Below, piece after piece: positions 12,501 to 23,120 of a stretch of DNA of 64,000 bases; positions within the stretch are counted from its first letter, which is position 1; every line of letters starts with the position of its first letter. Below the pieces are notes generated by a model. The model was not told the origin of the DNA. It saw only the letters and a list, made by a program, of their open reading frames with translations, and made no database searches. The position numbers and the translations under genes are program-made. This DNA comes from Boswellia sacra (Eukaryota > Streptophyta > Magnoliopsida > Sapindales > Burseraceae), in the NCBI GenBank assembly GCA_013180625.2, contig SNVD02007475.1:226623-290622 (forward strand), given 5' to 3'.

Positions 12501-13143
12501 ATATATATGTACTATATTTGATCCTTAGCTATAAGCTTCTAGATCGAGTACTAAGATATTGTTCTTTTTCTTATTTTTTCATTAATAAACAATTTTATTT
12601 GTTCCCCGTTTTTCATGCCACTCGTAATAAATATGAAAAAATATGAATTTTTTCCGGCCCAAGGTCATCATAAAAGTATCTCTGTTATATCACCTTGTAT
12701 TTTTCTTCCTTTTCTAAATTTTTTTTTTTGATTTTGCATAAAACTATTTCCAAGTAAAATTCATGTGCAGTACCCTGTCCTAATCACATTCACGCATTTA
12801 AGAGTAATTTCATCATTCATTTCGTTCAAAATGATAGTGCGAATCTGAAATAATTAACATTATTAATTAATTTAAAACATGTCTGCCATCAAAATTAAGA
12901 AAAACAATTACATGAAAAAAATCTATAGATGCCACGCCAAAGATGGTAATAATTAGCCAGCTTCGTCTTTATTGAGCAGTTACTTGGCTGGCTCAACGAT
13001 TTATCTCCATTTACTAATTGAAAGTAAAAATTAATCAACAGCACCCTTAATATATTCAATGGCAAAATTCTGTTTATTATTGTGTGAAGCAAGCTAAAGA
13101 AATAATTATAAAATAAAAAATTCAGCAAAAAGCTTTTCTTCTG

Positions 13144-13151
13144 TATATAAG
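13144..13151 (+). promoter_or_regulatory. Candidate TATA box
   Basis: A tatataag-type sequence lies about 105 bp upstream of the ATG at 13254. That spacing would give a short 5' UTR starting near 13175. The surrounding DNA is AT-rich, so a chance match is possible; it supports the small gene only weakly. Confidence 0.4.
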
Positions 13152-13253
13152 TGGAGATGCGTAGAATGCAAAGATCACTCCATCAGAATTTTAGAAGGTC
13201 CACAAGGTAGTCCATTACAGGTTAGCTAGGTGTCATTTCTGACGAAACCATAT

Positions 13254-13586
13254 ATGGGTAACTTACAATCCAGCCGTTTAAATGCAAATGAGATTGATAT
13301 TCCTCCTGGTCACTTCATTGTCACTGGAGCTGACCTTGGACGTAAGAGATACTCCTCCGATGATTTCCGTCGGATTGAGGAGCAGTATGAACGCACTTGG
13401 ACACGTCTAAGATTTTCAACATCAGCAAACAATGTACGTATCATTTCTGTACCTGCTTGTCTTCCAAATGATCTTGTCATAATCAATCCAAAAAATCTTG
13501 CAAGAGCCGGTGTTCACGAGATATTGTGTTATGTTTTAAATCCAAAATTGGGAAAAAACTGGAATTTCTTCCCATGGAAGAAGTAA
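13254..13586 (+). CDS. Small hypothetical protein, 110 aa, intronless
   Basis: I do not recognise this protein. The frame is open further upstream to about 13230 without an ATG, so the first ATG, at 13254, is chosen. The product begins MGNLQSS: Gly2 with Ser6 fits the N-myristoylation consensus, so membrane anchoring is possible (inference). The middle is charged (a DFRRIEEQYERTW helix-like stretch) and the C-terminal half is hydrophobic with mixed strands (VRIISVPACLPNDLVIINP). It ends in an aromatic/basic tail (WNFFPWKK). No transmembrane helix or signal peptide is evident. Base composition is clearly less AT-rich than the neighbours, which favours real coding sequence. It could be a young gene, a captured exon or a remnant of a longer gene. 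Confidence 0.5.
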   Translation: MGNLQSSRLNANEIDIPPGHFIVTGADLGRKRYSSDDFRRIEEQYERTWTRLRFSTSANNVRIISVPACLPNDLVIINPKNLARAGVHEILCYVLNPKLGKNWNFFPWKK

Positions 13587-13800
13587 AGAGAATCTTCAGA
13601 GCGGTACCGCAAAAGTTCCGTTGATCGGTAGTATTGTGTTTAGTTCATTGTCTCCGTTAACCGGCCTCTTTGTTTTGTGTTCATTTCCTGGCTTTGCATC
13701 TTAGTTAAGGAATGAACGGTTTGTATGTGTTTTATGTGTATATTTTTCATTTTCTATATATTGATAATATTTCCTGTATTGTGAAGCTTTAAGAATTTTA

Positions 13801-13838
<38 letters not shown>

Positions 13839-14135
13839 ATAAAATTAAATATTGTTAGTCATAAATTGATAAGAAATTTATTAATAAATAGTGAGTACTG
13901 CTTCACAATCTAAAATGCTATCTCAAATCAAATAACTAAAACGATTGAGATTCATTTAAGGCTAACACATCATTTATTATATTAATACACTATTCACATG
14001 ATAATTATTAACAAAATCTACATCATTTGAGATGAGTAGCATTAATATTATCCATATAAATTCATCACTAAAGTTATAAATCCTAATAAAAAGATATCTT
14101 TTGAGTGTGGCTATTTATACTCAAATAAATGCTCT
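13587..14135. other. 3' flank of the small gene, non-coding
   Basis: T-rich sequence follows the stop codon, with a TA/TG microsatellite at 13801-13839 (about 8 TA then 11 TG units). No further frame is supported. Confidence 0.5.
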
Positions 14136-15188
14136 AAGGCCACATTTGGAACTTGGGACTCAACTGAACTATGATTAGAACCTAGACTAGGACTGGATTG
14201 GACTGAGACTAAAATTTAGGATTGGATTATATATCGTACTGTATTATATTTGGTGTAATATGAGACTAGACTATATATAATACTATCTTATATTTGATAC
14301 AATATGGGATTGAACTATATTATTATGTGATAATTTTTAAGAAGTTAATTTTAAACCATAAATTTGTTTAATTTTGTATAAAGTATTTTACAATATTATA
14401 TTAACTTTTATTTAATAATATAATATATTTATAATATTTATAATTCCATTAAATTATTAATTGTATAATAATTGTTTATATAATAATAATAAGTTATTTA
14501 TTATGTAATAAATTTAGTTTATAATATTTCACTTATTTTTTATTTTATTATTAGTTATTATAATTATAATTTTAAAATAAACTTATTTTAAATATAAATT
14601 ATTTAAATAACTATTAATGGTATGATAATAGAAATTTTTATTGTATTTAAATATTTATTTAATAATATTTTAGTTTTCTATTCCAGTTATTATTATTATT
14701 TATATTAATTTTAGTCATGAAAATAATATCAATTTTTAATATAAATTATTTTAAATAGTTATTAATATTGTAATATTATATTCAATTTTAATATTTATAT
14801 AGTAACATTTTCGTTATTTTTTTACTATTATATTATTATTTGTATTATTTCTAAATATAAAATATTTAATAAAATTATTAATAATATGATAAATAATTAT
14901 TTATTGTATTTTAATATTTATTTAATATCATATTATTAATAATATTTAATATTTATTCAAAAAGAAAAAAAGAAAAAAGGGGGAGGTTGTCTCGATTTTA
15001 CGGGACTCCACCTACCTGTCTCCACCATGGGCCTCTGGAGTCTCATAAAATTGGGACTGAAGGGGTGTTGGGAATAAAATTATGACCTAACCTATTTCCC
15101 TTAGAAAGTGAACCAAAGAGAGGACTTGGGATAGATTTTAAAAAAATAGCCTAGTCCCACTTTTAGTCCCGCTCCCAAACAAGGCCTT
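14136..15188. mobile_element. MITE-like element with AT-rich interior
   Basis: The left end reads AAGGCCACATTTGGAAC; the right end, on the other strand, reads AAGGCCTTGTTTGGGAG. Both are followed by 'GGGACT'-rich subterminal sequence. The core (about 14300-14950) is almost pure A/T. There is no coding region and no clean target duplication, so the superfamily is unassigned (PIF/Harbinger or hAT are possible). Confidence 0.5.
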
Positions 15189-16194
15189 GATAACCCATAA
15201 ATTGTTGTTAATAAAAAGAGTAAAATATTTATGAAGTAATTTACAACAAAAATGGGACATAATTAAACGAAATAAGGTTACTCTACAAACTCATTTAATA
15301 CTTATTTAGCTTCACCTAAATCAAAAACTCTATTTTTTTCTAGAAAATTATATTTATATATATTCTCCTATTCGGACTCCCGTAGGATTTCTTATGTCCA
15401 GACTGAGCCGTTGATTCATCTTAATGACTTCCAACGGCTGATAGGAGTTATCCTTTTATAGAAAAGGCTGATAGCTTTCTCTTGACTTCTGCACGTTAAA
15501 TGCTAAAGTACACTTTTTGCTTTTTGCTATCTTTCATCTCTTACTTTCTTCTTCTCTCGTTAATAAGTCACTTTTCATCTTTCAAAGCTAGACATTTGGG
15601 AAAAACAAGACATTTTCTTTCTGCTCTCTCAACCACTAACAAAACATAATCACTCTTAATTATGTTTCCTTTGTCCGTTTCTCCACTCCATCTCATTTGT
15701 TGTTTTTGGAGATAATAAAATTAAAATGTTGCAGACCTGTTATGAAAATTATAGCGAAGCTTTTTTGTATTATTAGACAAAAACAATGGTTGAACTTCAT
15801 CCTTTCCTTCTTATATCCTCCTACACTAGCAAACTGAAAACTTAATAAACAAGTGCAAGCATATATAGATTTCTATATGGAAGTGAAAAGATCAAATATT
15901 GGTAAAAGAGTTTTTTCTCATTCCTCATACATTGTATGGAGGAGTCAATCAGCCCATAAAAAAAAAAAAAGATGAAAGAGCATCTCTCAGGATTGGGACA
16001 AATAGGCAAGATAATACACGATTAGACAAGAGAGAAACGTATATGGAGTATAAGAGGACCATATTTGAGATAATTGAAACTGAGAAAGAAGGCAAAGTGA
16101 GAATATAGAGAAACCCAGAAAGGAGAGCTTAAAAGGTAAAGAGATGAAACATGAGAGAGAAGGCGGAGTGAGAAGACAGGGGAAGCCGTACAAA
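15189..16194. other. Non-coding stretch before the Gypsy element
   Basis: It holds a short inverted repeat, gagccgttg at 15403-15411 and caacggctg at 15433-15441, and C/T-rich tracts near 15530-15620. The sequence at 16110-16160 (aaagagatgaaacatgagagagaagg) is repeated imperfectly at 23125-23155, on the other side of the Gypsy element. No gene is supported. Confidence 0.4.
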
Positions 16195-16199
16195 AGAAA

Positions 16200-16490
16200 T
16201 GATGTAGAATCAGTCTATGAGAAAGGAATAAAATAGAAGAAATGAATTTAACCCAGTTGAAGCTCTCTGTTCTTCATGCTGGGAATGTTTTCTGTATTTC
16301 GAATTCAAGTTTTCTGTCCTTCGTACAACTCCAAAAATACCAGTTTATAACTAACTGAATAATAAAAGGCCAAAACGAACCGTTCTACTTATAACATTAC
16401 TTATAACAAAATAAAGCAAGTAAAGGTAAAACTCAATACGGTGAGTTTTACTGCAAACAATTCTGCCAGCTACAAGCTGCTGCTGCATCA
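16200..16490 (-). repeat. Gypsy 3' LTR (minus orientation)
   Basis: TGATG...CATCA ends, 291 bp. Its partner at 22825-23115 has the same length. The adjacent bases 16491-16505 (gtccctcccaccacc), purine-rich on the minus strand, are the polypurine tract. Confidence 0.96.
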
Positions 16491-17550
16491 GTCCCTCCCA
16501 CCACCAGAAGAACTTGTCTCAAGTTCTTGCAGCTGGCTACTAGCTTCATCGGGTGGAAAATACTCAAACAGATCAGAGATATTAAATGTAGAGGAAATTT
16601 GAAGCTCTGGAGGTAGTTCAAGCTGATATGCATTGGCATTGATCTTCTTAACAATCCGGAAGGGACCAAACTTCTTGTACTGCAGCTTGTGATACATACC
16701 AGCTAGAAATCTTTCCTTTCTGAGATGTACCATAACTAAATCCCCCTCTTGAAATTCTTTAGCTCTCCGTTTCTTGTCAGCTCTTGCTTTATAGGCAGCA
16801 TTAGCATTTTGCAGATTTTGATGCACTTGGTGCAACATCTCTTCAAACTGATTTGCAAAGTCCATTGCTGGTTTACTTTTGAACTTAGGGAGAATTACTA
16901 GATCAACAGTGTGGTTAGGACTCTTAGTATACACAATAGAAAAGGGAGTTTTAGATGTAGACCTGTTGACCATGCTATTGTAAGCAAATTCAGCCTGTGG
17001 AAGTGCCAAATCCCATTGTTTATGATTGCTGCCTGCTATGGATCGAATCATGTTCCACAAAGTTCTGTTAACTACTTCTGTTTGTCCATCCGATTGTGGA
17101 TGATAAGCACTGCTCATGTTCAAATCAGTAGAGAACCTCTTCCACAACTCTCTCCAAAAGTGGCTTATAAATTTAACATCCCTATCAGAGGTAATCGAGC
17201 AGGGAATTCCATGTAGACGAACAATTTCTTTGAAGAACAAAAGAGCTACATGAGCTGCATCATTAGTTCTTTTACAGGCAACAAAGTGAGCCATTTTGGA
17301 ACCGGCAAATTGAATCTGGAACTCTCTTAGTTCTTGGTAATCCAAGAATAAAATCCATGCTGAGGTCTTCCCAAATTGAATCTGGAACCGGCAAAGGAGT
17401 GTATAATCCGGTGTTTTGGGCAATCCCTTTGGCTTGTTGACAATTTAAACAACGCTGTACAAACTTGGTTATTTCCTTCACCATCTTAGGCCAGTAAAAT
17501 TTTTTTGCTACTGCCTGAATGGTTTTGTCCCTTCCAGTATGAGCCGCCAA
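16491..17550 (-). pseudogene. Gypsy integrase (frameshifted)
   Basis: The N-terminal HHCC zinc-binding part lies at 17550-17400 (HTGRDKTI, then C-LNC-QQAKG) and leads into MDFILGLPRT, which holds the first catalytic Asp. A short rearrangement near 17290-17420, where 'ttgaatctggaac' occurs twice, shifts the frame. The core then continues in another frame (KMAHFVACKRTND, ITSDRDVKF with the second Asp, YHPQSDGQTEVVNR with the Glu) to a C-terminal barrel-like part (GPFRIVKKI) and a stop next to the LTR. No clear chromodomain is seen after the core. The two halves are not in one frame, so no active integrase is expected. Confidence 0.9.
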
Positions 17551-17553
17551 TCC

Positions 17554-19428
17554 TCATCCATGTATATCTCTAATTATGTGTTCACATAGAGATGTATTTG
17601 GAATACACAACTGATTGCCTCTAAAAAGGAAGCCTTCCATTATGTGAAAATCTTTCACTGCATTCCCCTGTTGTAAATCAGTCCAGATAGCAGCAAACTC
17701 TTCATCAGTCTCATATAAGTCCTTTAAACTCTCAAATCCAGTGATTTCAGTTTGTAAAATGGTCAACAGAGAACTTCTTCTACTCAAAGCGTCAGCAACT
17801 TTGTTTAATTGACTAGCTCGGTGTTTGAAAACAAAAGTGAACTTCTACAGGAAGATAATCCAGCGGGCATGCATCCTACTGATGTTTTTCTGAGAATTGA
17901 TGAACTGCAAAGAATGATGATCACAATGAAGTACAAATTCCTGATGGAGCAAATAATGTTCCCAATGTTGCAAAGCCCTAACAATGGCAAATAATTCTTG
18001 CTCATATGTTATCCATCGCTGCCTAACTTCATTAAATTTCTCACTGAAATATTCAATAGGTCTCCCTTTTTGTATCAAAACAGCTCCTATACCTTGCATA
18101 CTAGCATCTTGTTCAACTTCAAAAGGAACATTGAAGTCTGGCAAAGCTAAAACTGGTGCTGTACTTAACTTTTGCTTGATAAGCTCAAAACTGGCAGTCT
18201 GTGCATCACCCCAATTAAACTTGCCTTGCTTCAAACAGTCAGTTATAGGAGCCATTAGAGAACTGAAATTTCTAATAAATCTCCTATAAAATGTAGCCAA
18301 ACCATGAAAGCTTCTAACTTCAGTAACTGATCTAGATGTTGGCCAATCTTTGATTGCTTTAATTTTCTGCTCATCCACTTGTAACCCATTCTTGCTCACC
18401 ACAAAACCCAAGAAAAGGAGCTGGCTAGTACAAAACTCACATTTCTTGATGTTAAGGAACAATTTGTGTTCCCTCAGTGCTTCTAAAATCTTTCTTAAGT
18501 GTTGTAAGTGTTCTTCCATAGACTGACTATATATCAAAATATCATCAAAGTATACTACAACAAATTTTTCAATAAACATCTTCAAAACTTGATTCATTAA
18601 TCTCATGAATGTGCTAGGTGCATTGCATAATCCGAAAGGCATTACCTGCCACTCATAGAGCCCTTCTCTGGTTTTAAAAGCTGTCTTCCACTCATCTCCA
18701 GGTTTGATTCTGATCTGATGATACCCACTCTTCAAGTCTAATTTGCTAAACACCCTAGAGCCAGCAAGTTTGTCCATTAAATCTTCAAACCGTGGCATTG
18801 GAAATCTGTATTTGATAGTAATCTTGTTAATAGCTTTACTATCCACACACATCCTCCAGGTTCCATCTTTTTTTGGAATGAGTAAAGCGGGTACTGCACA
18901 GGGGCTTAAACTGGGTCTGACCAGCTGTTTTTGTAACAATTCATCTACAATGCTTTGCAAGATTTCATGTTCTTTGGGGCTCATTTTATAGTGTGGCAGA
19001 TTAGGAAGATTAGCTCCTGGAATTAAGTCAATTTGGTGTTGAATCTCCCTCATGGGAGGTAGAGAATCTGGTAACTCAGCAGGCCAGGTGTCCTTGAATT
19101 CTTGCAACAAAGGGTGAGCTATTTCGGGTAAGGAAACCTCCTGGAATTCTTGTTGTTCCATAACCACTAAAGCCATTGCCACTTGATTGGCTTGAATTTC
19201 GGCATCAAACTCCTTTTTTGACACTGCTAACATTACTTTCTTAGGACTCTCTCCTTTAGGAATAACATCAAATGGGTCAGCTAAAGGCATTAAGACAATC
19301 TTCTTGTTCTTCCATTGGAATACATAATAATTCTCTCTTCCTTTATAAGTGGCATCTACATCAAACTGCCAAGGCCTTCCTAGTGGCACTTGACAAGCAT
19401 CCATTTCGATCACATCACACCACAATTC
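17554..19428 (-). pseudogene. Gypsy reverse transcriptase and RNase H
   Basis: Most of the domain is one long frame, 19430-17845, free of stops. It shows the RT entry blocks ([35 protein letters not shown]), the catalytic [12 protein letters not shown] near 18520-18560 and the RNase H start ([16 protein letters not shown]). A TGA/frame change near 17845 separates the end of RNase H and the linker to integrase (ADALSRRSSLLTIL, to 17554). The N-terminal side is cut at 19428 by the solo LTR; the first codons of the open frame belong to that LTR, not to the enzyme. Confidence 0.93.
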
Positions 19429-19744
19429 TGTTGACCCAGGTATGGCAACCCAAGAGGGGGGGTGAATTGGGCTTTTATTTATAAAAACGGATTTAGAAAA
19501 CTTTTCTTGAAAGATCAAAATTATTTAACTCTTTCTTTGAGAATAAAGGTGAAGAAGATGAAAATAGAATGCAATCAAGAGAATATCAATAAAGAACAAT
19601 CACAAGTGCAAGTAAACATAAAGAGATAGGGATAGAGAGAGTGCACACTCACTTTACGTGGTTCGGCAAACCTTGCCTACGTCCACGGGCTCCTAGCTGC
19701 ACGAGCTAAGCTTTCCACTAAGTTGAAGAAATCTTTACAACTTG

Positions 19745-19965
19745 CTTGATGAACAACCTCACCAAGACTTTTTCTTTCAACTCTTGATAACACCACACCA
19801 AGAGTTCTTCTTGATGAACAACCTCACCAAGGCAACTTCCTTCAACCCTTGATAACACCACACCAAGAGTTCTTCTTGATGAACAACCTCACCAAGGCAA
19901 CTTCCTTCAACTCTTGATAACACCACACCAAGAGTTCTTCTTGATGAACAACCTCACCAAGGAAA
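19745..19965. repeat. 65-bp tandem repeats in the solo LTR
   Basis: Units begin cttgatgaacaacctcacc at 19745, 19810, 19875 and 19940. The period is exactly 65 bp, with about 3.4 copies. The units differ by only a few bases. Confidence 0.93.
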
Positions 19966-20276
19966 GAGTTCTCTCAAGGATAACTTTTATCCTTTACAAG
20001 AAGATCTCACTCTCACCACAATACAAGAACAAAGATAATTTTTACAACAAAAGTACAACTCTCTTCAAAGAGTAGATAAAGAATATAAAAGCTCTCTAGA
20101 CTTGATATTTCTCTTTTTTTTGCTTGATAAAATGCTTCTCTTGCACTTCTTGAATGCATGGGAGAATGGCTCCTTTTATAGGCAAATGAGATGAACTTAA
20201 TCAAGTGAAGACACCAACTCCAAATTTTCTACCCACCATAAAAACCGTAATCTTGTCTGCCATTTTTGTCAATGTT

Positions 20277-20960
20277 CCGTTTGAAATTTGAAAATCTGTA
20301 AAAACATAAAAGATCTGGACATTTGAATAAGCTTTCCAACTCATCAAGAATCAAGTCATTTGGATATCTGTAGCTCAAGATATGGCCAAAACACCATTCG
20401 GTGCTCATGTGACTTGATTTTTCTTTCATGTGTCAGTCCACCGACTTGAATGATAATTCTGTCAGTCTTCCGTTTGAAATTTGAATTTCTTCAAAACATA
20501 AAAGATCTTCATATTTGAATAAGCTTTCCAAAACATTAAGATTCAAAGAATTTGAATATCCCTATCTTAAGATATGGCAAAAACACCATTCGGTGCTCAT
20601 GTGAGTTGATTTTTCTTCTCTGTGTCAGTCCACCGAATTGCATGTCAATTATGTCGGCCTTCCATTTGAAATTTGAATTTCTTCAAAAAATATGAAATGT
20701 GCCCAATTAAGTCATATTTCTAATGCCACAAGAATCAAGTCATTTTGATTTTTCTAGCTCAAGATATGTCCAAAAGAGTATTCGGTGCTCATGTCAGCTG
20801 CTTCCATTTGTCTTTCAACTTGCATGATGATTTGGACGAACCTTGCACTTGAAATTTGAATTTCATTAAAACATATGAAATGTTATAAATTGAGTAAGCT
20901 TTCCAAAGGCTTCAAGAATCACGTAATTTGGATATTTGTAGAGATATATATGATCAATTG
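20277..20960. repeat. About 190-bp degenerate tandem repeats in the solo LTR
   Basis: The block ttgaaatttgaa recurs at about 20281, 20474, 20666 and 20849. Each is followed by similar text (gaataagctttcc, ctcaagatatgg, attcggtgctcatgt). That gives about 3.6 degenerate units with periods of 193, 192 and 183 bp. Confidence 0.85.
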
Positions 20961-21194
20961 ATTAAACATTGCTCATGTGTCACATTCCTTGAGTCAATCC
21001 TTGTTCTTAAACTTTGGTGCCTTTAACATGTAGTCTTCTCCTTAGCTTCAACACTCCATTTTAATAAGCCTCTTCTTGATTTTAAAATTATTTCAATGAT
21101 ATTACTCTTGCACATAAATAAACATGTTAGTAAATCACAATTAATCAATGTGTATTGTTATCATCAAAATTATCATGTAGCCTTAGGGCTAACA

Positions 21195-22792
21195 AATTCA
21201 TCCTGATAAAACTTTCTAATAGAAAGAGGCACCTTACATATTTCATTAACCAGTATTTCAGTACCCTTTTTCACCCAGCAAATTTTATAAGGATGTGGGT
21301 GTTTCTCCATAATTAGACCCAAGGCTTTCACTGCTGCCTTAGAGATAACATTTTCACTATTGCCACTGTCTATAATGAGATCACATACCTTCCTATGGAT
21401 GGTGCACCTGGTCTTGAAGATGGAATGTCTCTGAGTGTTGCTTTGTTTCCTTGGAGACAACAACAATTTTTGCAGAATACACACAAGAGGTTCTCCCACA
21501 TCTCCTTGCACAAATTCTGCCCCACTTAAATCTTCATCTATTCTAGTAGTATCTTCCTCAGACTCCTCTCCATCTTTCTTTTCAATTAAGGTAACAGGCC
21601 TACGAGCATTGCATTCGTTTGACCTGTGGCTGGGTTGATTACAACGATAACACTTTCCAGGCACAGGTTTCGCATAAGGATTAGATTTTGAAGGAGGTGG
21701 AACCAATTGTTTTCCGCTGCTCTTATCTTCTACAGTGATCTTATTTTGGGTTTGAAGAGAGCTCTGATTATGATTAACATTAACATATCGATTTTTGTCA
21801 CCCACAAACTCAATACCAGATCTCCTCACAACATTGCTTCGACTGTAACTTTTCTGTAATTGAGCTTCAATTCTAATAGCCAAACTCATAGCTTCAGACA
21901 ATGACCAGATAGTTTTCAACTCTAATCTCTCCTGTACCGGATCTTTTAACCCCCCAATGAAACGAGCTACTAATTGGACTTCACTCTCTTCCAAATTATT
22001 TCTAGCACTGAGTCTATTAAATTCATCAATGTATTCATCTACAGTTCTGTTTCCCTGTCTACAATTCTGGTATTGTTTGTACAGTACCTGCTCATAGTCA
22101 GTGGGTAGATATCTAGCACGAAGGAGTTGTTTCATTCGTTGCCAAGATCGGAACCGTCCCTTGCCCTCTTTTCTACGAATGTGATGGAGTTGTTCCCACC
22201 AAGCAGCAGCTCCCCCCTTGAGCTTGTATGCTACTAATGTCACTTGTTTATCCTCAGGAATGTCCATGTATTCAAAAAATTGATCAACGGTATGGATCCA
22301 GTCAAGAAAATCTTCGATGTGAATTTTACCGTGAAAAGGAGGAATATCCATCTTAATCCGATAGTCCTGTGATCCCTGACTCCTTCTTTTTCCTCCACCT
22401 CTAGGTTGAACACTCGATCCAAGTCTCCCTGAGATCCATTGCTCCACCTCTTCATCAGTCGATTCATCAATTAAATTATACCTCTGATGCTGAATTCCTC
22501 CATCATCAGACTCAGAAAGCTCAGGTGAAGCTGGGTGACTGCGACGACGGGCTCTCCTCCGATCGCGACCTCCCACTGGGAAACTACCATAATCACCTTC
22601 CACATCAGCCCTGTTTCCACTGTTTCTGAGATTTCCCGTTATATTTTCGAAAACGGTAAGTACTTGGCGAACCTCCCGAGTGAGAATATCCACCTTCCGT
22701 TCCAGATTTGCTTGAGCTTCCCATAGATCGTCCAAACTGTGATTTCCACCACCAGTTGGCGGATTACTACTTGCAGAGGCTGTCATGACCAT
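21195..22792 (-). pseudogene. Gypsy gag and protease (interrupted)
   Basis: The ATG at 22792 is the first plausible start; the frame is open upstream of it through the primer site. The product has an N-terminal coiled region, the retrotransposon gag core (near 22350-21900: FLDWIHTVDQFFEYMDIPEDK, AAAWWEQL, DEYIDEFNRLSARNN), and a CCHC knuckle (CYRCNQPSHRSNEC near 21650-21605). The aspartic protease motif LIIDSGNSENVIS follows near 21380-21340. There is no internal stop to 21200. The protease is cut by the solo LTR at 21194, from which the last few residues before the apparent stop come. Confidence 0.92.
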
Positions 22793-22808
22793 ATCAGAGC
22801 TAACCGAA

Positions 22809-22821
22809 GGCTCTGATACCA
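22809..22821 (-). promoter_or_regulatory. Primer binding site (initiator Met tRNA type)
   Basis: On the minus strand it reads TGGTATCAGAGCC, the standard plant primer binding site complementary to the 3' end of initiator Met-tRNA, three bases inside the 5' LTR. Confidence 0.93.
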
Positions 22822-22824
22822 ATC

Positions 22825-23115
22825 TGATGTAGAATCAGTCTATGAGAAAGGAATAAAATAAAAGAAATGAATTTAACCCAGTTGAAGCTCTCTGTTTTTC
22901 ATGCTGGGAATGTTTTCTGTATTTCGAATTCAAGTTTTCTGTCCTTCGTACAACTCCAAAAATGCCAGTTTATAACTAACTGAATAATGAAAGGCCAAAA
23001 CACACCGTTCTACTTATAACATTACTTATAACAAAATAAAGCAAGTAAAGGTAAAACTCAATGCGGTGAGTTTTACTGCAAACAATTCTGCCAGCTACAA
23101 GCTGCTGCTGCATCA
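22825..23115 (-). repeat. Gypsy 5' LTR (minus orientation)
   Basis: 291 bp, TGATG...CATCA, differing from 16200-16490 at 7 positions by eye. It should carry the element promoter, firing to the left. Confidence 0.96.
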
Positions 23116-23120
23116 AGAAA

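Larger units (their letters stand above)
19429..21194. mobile_element. Solo LTR inserted in the Gypsy element
   Basis: The sequence starts TGTTGACCC and ends GGGCTAACA. It is flanked by a perfect 5-bp duplication, aattc (19424-19428 and 21195-21199). Removing it would rejoin the Gypsy gag-protease and RT frames, so it is younger than the Gypsy insertion. The 1766-bp interior carries no coding sequence and two arrays of tandem repeats. A block near 19655-19695 (ttacgtggttcggc) is one I recall from large plant LTRs; the family is not identified. The usual origin is LTR-LTR recombination after a full element inserted. Confidence 0.88.
16200..23115 (-). mobile_element. Ty3/Gypsy retrotransposon, complete ends, interrupted inside
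   Basis: Two LTRs of 291 bp each bound the element, and the 5-bp target duplication agaaa is perfect (16195-16199 and 23116-23120). Read on the minus strand it has LTR, primer site, gag, protease, reverse transcriptase, RNase H, integrase, polypurine tract and LTR, which is the Gypsy order. I count 7 substitutions between the LTRs by eye, so the insertion is fairly young. A 1766-bp solo LTR splits the protease/RT junction. A stop after RNase H and a frameshift in integrase also disable it. Confidence 0.97.

Noticed and set aside
17809..18289. Plus-strand frames over the Gypsy RT region
   Set aside because: They are antisense shadows of the RT-RNase H frame.
19740..20960. CRISPR-like repeat-spacer array
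   Set aside because: The repeats are directly adjacent tandem units of 65 and about 190 bp without unique spacers, inside a plant LTR.
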